A DNA stretch of 64,000 nucleotides from an uncultured Muribaculaceae bacterium (GTDB lineage: Bacteria; Bacteroidota; Bacteroidia; Bacteroidales; Muribaculaceae). The stretch lies in contig CAJTJV010000002.1 of the NCBI GenBank assembly GCA_910576775.1, positions 124,001 through 188,000 on the forward strand. Reading direction: 5' to 3'. Shown here piece by piece: positions 60,179 through 64,000 of the stretch. Under the pieces are notes generated by a model that did not search any database, had not been told where the DNA came from, and was given only the letters and a program-made list of their open reading frames with translations. Within the stretch, counting starts at the first letter, position 1; each line of letters starts with the position of its first letter. The position numbers and the translations under genes were made by a program.

Positions 60179-62023
60179 TTATTTGTTTAAAAGACGGTTG
60201 TTGAAATCGCGAAGGGTGTCAAGAACGTTGCATCGTACGTGTACAAAATCCTTGATGCCTGAAGCCTTTAGGTCTTCGGTGCATGCGGGAGCTCCGGCTA
60301 CAACAAATTCGGCGCGGCCGTTGAGGTATTTGAATGCGGCTGGTGCGAGTTCTGCGTATTCATCATCGGACGAGCACAGAACGACAACATCAGCTTCCTT
60401 TGCAAGAGCAGCGTCAACACCTTCTTCAACAGTATTGAAACCTAGATTATCGATAATCTCATAACCGGCGCATCCGAAGAAATTGGTCGAGAACTGAGCT
60501 CGAGCCAGACGCATCGCTAAGTTGCCAATAGTGAGCATAAAAACTTTTGGACGTTTTGTGGCAGCTTCTGTTGCGAGACGGAGATCTTCAAAATCTGTAG
60601 CAGCGCGTTTCATGAGAAGTGCATTGGAGCCTTTTTCGCCTCCGCAGCAGCATTTGCAGCCCGTAGTTTCGATTTTCTTTGCGGCAAATTCGTTGATATT
60701 GGGGTATTGGTTGGTGCCGAGAAGAATCTCCTTGCGGCGTGCAACATCTGTATGGCGTTTTTCGCAGGATGCATTAACCGCCTTCTGAATCTCTCCGTTT
60801 GCAAGGGCAGTGAAGAAATCACCATCTTCTTCTACCGAGAGGAAAAGTTTCCAGGCTTCGTTAGCAATTGCAACAGTAAGAGTCTCAACATAATAGCTGC
60901 CGCCGGCGGGATCGACGACTTTGTCCATGTGGCTTTCCTCTTTCAGAAGGAACTGCTGGTTACGGGCGATGCGTTCTGAGAATGCGTCCGGCTTTTTGAA
61001 AGGTACATCAAATGGTGTTACTGCAATTGAATCGACACCACCTACACATGCAGAGAATGTTTCGGTCTGGCTGCGAAGAAGGTTCACATGAGCATCGTAG
61101 ATAGTCTGGTTGAAGCGTGATGTGGTGGCGTTGACCTTCATTTTGCATGCGCAATCGCATTCAGGCTGATACTGCTCTACTATTTGTGCCCACAGCATGC
61201 GACCGGCACGGAATTTGGCAATTTCCATGAAGAAATTGGAAGATACGGCCATGTTGAATTTTATGCGGCATGCCACTTCAGATACTTTTCGGCCTGCCTC
61301 TGTGAGGGCTGTAAGCCATGTTGCACCCCATGAAAGAGCGTATCCGAGTTCCTGATATATAAAAGCACCTCCGTTAGCGAGGATTTCGGAGTCGACAGCA
61401 AGACAGCGGAGATTTTTGACGGGAGCTACAATGTCAAGAAGCTTGCATGCTTCTGCAATAATGGCTTTCTTGTCGAAACCTTCAGCACCATGCAGAAGCT
61501 GGCGACGTGCCGGATTATAATTGATGGAACCGTTGAATGTTTCTGTGGCTCCAGCAGCATTAATAGTTTCAACAAGCGCTCCGGCAATGTCGAGAGCCTT
61601 GCTTGGGCAACATTTGATGTTAATCTCGATTTTGTTAAAATCGATACCTTTAAGTATCGTTGCAATTTCTGTTGCGGCGCTTACTTTAAAGCCGAGGGAT
61701 GTAACACCTTTGGTAAGTACGTCAAGGGCGATTGCATTTGCTTCTTCCGCTGTGTCTGCGACGATATCCTGGCGTACTAACCAGTCATTGTCTGTGCGTG
61801 TTCCGCGTACATAAGGGAACTGTCCGGGAAGGGATTCGGTCGTTTTCAGACCAGCAATGTCTTCGGCGCGGTAAACAGGCTGAACATTGAAGCCTTCGTT
61901 GGTACGCCAGACCAGCTTCTTGTCGAAATCGGCTCCTTTAAGGTCGGTCTCAACTTTGGCTCGCCATTCTTCATAGCTCACCGAAGGGAACTGGTCGAAC
62001 AATTTTTCACTTTTTTCTGCCAT
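60179..62023 (-). CDS. mutA: methylmalonyl-CoA mutase small subunit
   Basis: Non-catalytic partner of MutB (614 residues), with the same fold but no D-x-H-x2-G cobalt motif in its C-terminal domain (there FGCAGYEIIDN takes the place). The barrel part has TEWRA-like YEEWRAKVETDLKG at the start and VRGTRTDNDWLVRQD. The linker near residues 454-458 holds a cysteine cluster, CKCCC, then GGEKGS, which I do not know from other MutA proteins. The TTTG-N20-TACTTTTG promoter lies 105 bases upstream. No metal-binding partner is nearby. Confidence 0.95.
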   Translation of the reverse strand: MAEKSEKLFDQFPSVSYEEWRAKVETDLKGADFDKKLVWRTNEGFNVQPVYRAEDIAGLKTTESLPGQFPYVRGTRTDNDWLVRQDIVADTAEEANAIALDVLTKGVTSLGFKVSAATEIATILKGIDFNKIEINIKCCPSKALDIAGALVETINAAGATETFNGSINYNPARRQLLHGAEGFDKKAIIAEACKLLDIVAPVKNLRCLAVDSEILANGGAFIYQELGYALSWGATWLTALTEAGRKVSEVACRIKFNMAVSSNFFMEIAKFRAGRMLWAQIVEQYQPECDCACKMKVNATTSRFNQTIYDAHVNLLRSQTETFSACVGGVDSIAVTPFDVPFKKPDAFSERIARNQQFLLKEESHMDKVVDPAGGSYYVETLTVAIANEAWKLFLSVEEDGDFFTALANGEIQKAVNASCEKRHTDVARRKEILLGTNQYPNINEFAAKKIETTGCKCCCGGEKGSNALLMKRAATDFEDLRLATEAATKRPKVFMLTIGNLAMRLARAQFSTNFFGCAGYEIIDNLGFNTVEEGVDAALAKEADVVVLCSSDDEYAELAPAAFKYLNGRAEFVVAGAPACTEDLKASGIKDFVHVRCNVLDTLRDFNNRLLNK

Positions 62024-62127
62024 AAATATTTAAATATCAAATGATATGTTTATGTAATCGTTGATGTGTAGTTTCTTGTCGATTTAAGGCGTTTGTCATC
62101 AAAAGGATGACGGTTTTAAATACGAGG

Positions 62128-62159
62128 CAAAAGTAACAATTATTTAAGCAATTAACAAA
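62128..62159 (-). promoter_or_regulatory. mutA promoter (TTTG-N20-TACTTTTG)
   Basis: On the minus strand TTTG (62159-62156), 20 bases, then TACTTTTG (62135-62128). The leader to ATG 62023 is about 98 bases, long enough for regulation, but I recognise no riboswitch. Confidence 0.75.
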
Positions 62160-62164
62160 TAATT

Positions 62165-62209
62165 CAATAAAAATCGACGTTGCTATGCTTTCGCTTCGTA
62201 ACGTCGATT
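62165..62209 (-). terminator. intrinsic terminator of the permease gene
   Basis: A perfect 10-bp stem AATCGACGTT/AACGTCGATT around an 18-base loop, followed on the minus strand by TTTTTATTG. It lies about 115 bases after the permease stop. Confidence 0.75.
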
Positions 62210-62324
62210 AGTATTCGCTATATGTTCAGTGACTTGCTGTTGGCTTTCAATACGAGCACTGTAATGTAAAGAATGTTTCTTAATGAAACGTTGAAATGAA
62301 AATTGGCATGCTAATGTATTGGCA

Positions 62325-64000
62325 TTATTGCTTTTTAGTTCCTGATGTTTCTTTTATTATCCAGACGCATGCCGCTCCGACGAGCAGAAGGATGCCACTG
62401 ACAACAAGCATTCCTACAGTGAGCGGCGCACCGTTGGTTGCAGGCGGGAAACAGCTGAGAATAGCGCCGCCACAAAGTGCTGCGGCAATTTGTGGAACTG
62501 TGATAGTGCAATTGAAAAGGCCAAGGTATGTTCCGATATTACCGCCTGAGAGTGCGTTCGTAAGAATTGTAAATGGCATAGAGAGCATGGCGGCCCATGC
62601 ACAACCCATAAGAGCGTAGCTTATGAATAGCAGATATTGGTTTTGAATGAAGAATACGGAGATAAATCCGACAGCACCGATAAGCAGGCTGAGGCTGTAG
62701 CCGGCTTTGCGGCGTTTTACTCCGGCGAGAACAATTGCCCAAAAAACAGCCGCTATACCTTGAATGGCGAGTAAGATACCGTTCCAGTCGCCTGCGTTCT
62801 GATATTGGGGTGTGGCCGGATTGAGAACTGTCCGATAATTCAATTCGATTGAAGCTGGAGAAATGATAGCCGGGAGTGTTGAAATCTGTTCGAGTTCATA
62901 TTTTCCGGAGGCATCATTCTTTGTCGCAATATGAGCCATTGTAAGTTCTACGCCAGGTTCAAGTAACGATAATTCGGAAACTGCTGTTGCTTTCTTATCA
63001 ATGGTTATTCTTTCACCATCAATCATAAGAACAGAACCGGCGTGAGCAATAATACCACCGGCGACATTTATTTTTTCTATTCCGTTTTCTGATACTGGAA
63101 TATAGTCTTTGATAAGAGTGTCTCCTTCAATAATGACGGTCTTCGGCCGTGTGAATTTACCATCGATTTCGATACCGGCCAGAGCGAGCCGTCCGTTTTC
63201 AATCACCGGACGGTCTGAATTGAAAATATATTTTTCATTATAGTTATCTCCATTGATACTGATACCGCTTATGGCTTTCATAGATGGAGCGTCGAAAGCC
63301 TGAAGAGCAACTGCATCGGTGGAGTATGTCCACATATAAAGGAAGGCCGCCCAACAGAAAAATTGTACGACACCAACAGTCCAAAAAACTTTAGGTGCTT
63401 TGACAAGTAGTCTGAATATATTTTCTTTTTTGCAGGCCGATTCTTTTTTTTCATCAATGCCGTGAAACAGTGCATATTCATGAGGTGGCATTTCTTTTAC
63501 TTTGGCGAAAGTGTAGATTACACATAGTGCCAGGATTATCGCACCAAGATAGAACGCCCATGTAACGGTTGGAGGTACTTGGCCGCTTGGTGCTGTATTG
63601 CTCAGGAACCAGGCAAGTACAAACGGTGCGACATAGCCTACAACAGAACCCGCATTACATAGAAACGATTGCATGGAATATGCCAGACCTTTCTGTTTTT
63701 CATTTACCATGTCACCGACAAGCATCTTGAAGGGCTGCATCGCCATATTGATAGATGTGTCAAGTAGCATCAGCATTATAAGACCAAATATAATAGGGTG
63801 GCTTATGCCTAAGCCGAGAGATCCGGCATTAGGTAGAAAACACATTACAGTAATTGCGATAATTGCTCCTACAAGAAGGTATGGTAGACGGCGCCCGAAT
63901 CTGTTCCAGGTGTTGTCGCTTGCGCTACCGACGATGGGCTGGACAATAAGCCCCATCAATGGTGGAAGAATCCAGAAATAGCTGAGGTCATGCGGATCTG
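62325..64000 (-). CDS. MFS sugar permease, SLC45/GPH-like (partial, start outside window)
   Basis: The reading frame stays open to the window edge, and the start codon lies beyond 64000. The visible beginning, LSYFWILPPLMGLIVQPIVG, then SDNTWNRFGRR, is the second and third membrane segments of the SLC45/glycoside-pentoside-hexuronide group. This suggests proton- or sodium-coupled sugar uptake. At least 550 residues are present, more than the usual 450. The extra length is a stretch of about 130 residues between the segment ending YSTDAVALQAF and the one near NAGDWNGILLAIQG. It is rich in short beta-like units (GISINGD, IENGRLALAGIEIDG, VLMIDGERITID). In this fold the loop between segments 7 and 8 faces outward. 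Sugar specificity is not shown. Confidence 0.85.
   Translation of the reverse strand, partial: DPHDLSYFWILPPLMGLIVQPIVGSASDNTWNRFGRRLPYLLVGAIIAITVMCFLPNAGSLGLGISHPIIFGLIMLMLLDTSINMAMQPFKMLVGDMVNEKQKGLAYSMQSFLCNAGSVVGYVAPFVLAWFLSNTAPSGQVPPTVTWAFYLGAIILALCVIYTFAKVKEMPPHEYALFHGIDEKKESACKKENIFRLLVKAPKVFWTVGVVQFFCWAAFLYMWTYSTDAVALQAFDAPSMKAISGISINGDNYNEKYIFNSDRPVIENGRLALAGIEIDGKFTRPKTVIIEGDTLIKDYIPVSENGIEKINVAGGIIAHAGSVLMIDGERITIDKKATAVSELSLLEPGVELTMAHIATKNDASGKYELEQISTLPAIISPASIELNYRTVLNPATPQYQNAGDWNGILLAIQGIAAVFWAIVLAGVKRRKAGYSLSLLIGAVGFISVFFIQNQYLLFISYALMGCAWAAMLSMPFTILTNALSGGNIGTYLGLFNCTITVPQIAAALCGGAILSCFPPATNGAPLTVGMLVVSGILLLVGAACVWIIKETSGTKKQ

Larger units (their letters stand above)
62024..62324. 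other. intergenic region between mutA and the permease gene
   Basis: The 301 bases hold the mutA promoter (62128-62159) and the permease terminator (62172-62209). AT-rich sequence fills the rest, with a short GTTTC/GAAAC hairpin near 62276-62290. I see no gene. Confidence 0.6.

Noticed and set aside
62024..62127. Cobalamin riboswitch in the mutA leader
   Set aside because: The leader of about 100 bases is AT-rich and too short, and I see no B12-box-like sequence or suitable hairpins.
1..64000. CRISPR array, rRNA or tRNA genes, or intact insertion sequence
   Set aside because: I read all the intergenic gaps and saw no regularly spaced direct repeats, no cloverleaf-like sequence and no transposase.

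Overview
The window looks like chromosomal DNA of a member of the Bacteroidales, probably a gut Muribaculaceae-type genome (family-level guess). The basis is a FeoA-FeoB fusion, a DUF4270 lipoprotein next to a short GT5 protein, a complete Bat (aerotolerance) operon, methylmalonyl-CoA mutase MutA/MutB, a DUF5686 outer-membrane protein and a secreted bile-salt-hydrolase-like amidase. Many intergenic regions also carry the Bacteroidetes promoter pattern TTTG-N20-TAnnTTTG. I see no rRNA, tRNA, CRISPR array, intact insertion sequence or prophage. Nearly all of the window is ordinary core genome.

Layout. 1-1735: end of a TonB energy operon (ExbD, TonB) and its terminator. 1889-5642: a small glyoxalase-like protein, a gene-poor 0.5 kb stretch, Ogt, a DUF4270 lipoprotein and an isolated GT5 N-terminal domain. 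5838-11101 (+): a secreted DsbD-alpha-like protein, full DsbD, MazG and topoisomerase III. 11132-22769 (-): one tightly packed run of nine genes, clpP, clpX, recQ, a MurNAc-kinase/RapZ-C fusion, a MurU-like nucleotidyltransferase, feoAB, dCMP deaminase, ctpA and 5-formyl-THF cyclo-ligase. 22943-28350 (+): AlkD-like protein, MBOAT acyltransferase, choloylglycine-hydrolase family amidase and DnaG. 28354-33965: lipoprotein, PlsC, AI-2E-family permease, MFS transporter, metallo-beta-lactamase-fold hydrolase and RsmG. 34134-43503 (+): a CvfB-like S1 protein, then moxR-DUF58-batX-batA-batB-batC-batD-batE. 43652-45098: small HTH protein and a DUF2007/UspA fusion. 45182-48906 (-): transglutaminase, NlpC/P60 peptidase and dipeptide epimerase, a likely murein-peptide cassette. 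49130-50663: a phage-repressor-like regulator and about 0.9 kb without a confident gene. 50664-57890: uvrA, DUF5686 protein, CYTH triphosphatase and RlmD. 58022-62023 (-): mutA-mutB. 62325-64000 (-): an SLC45/GPH-like sugar permease cut by the window end.

How the genes connect. Several neighbourhoods concern the cell envelope and its recycling: MurNAc salvage (kinase plus MurU-like enzyme), murein-peptide breakdown (NlpC/P60 plus L-Ala-D/L-Glu epimerase) and periplasmic disulfide reduction. Others handle genome upkeep (TopB, RecQ, DnaG, UvrA, Ogt, AlkD-like) or proteolysis (ClpXP, CtpA). MutA/MutB belongs to succinate-propionate metabolism.

The least explained parts are the kinase-RapZ fusion, the intergenic block 49760-50640 (repeated TTGCAAAT-like words, a short open frame and an orphan intrinsic terminator), the beta-rich insert in the last permease, and the degenerate-looking stretch 2273-2767.
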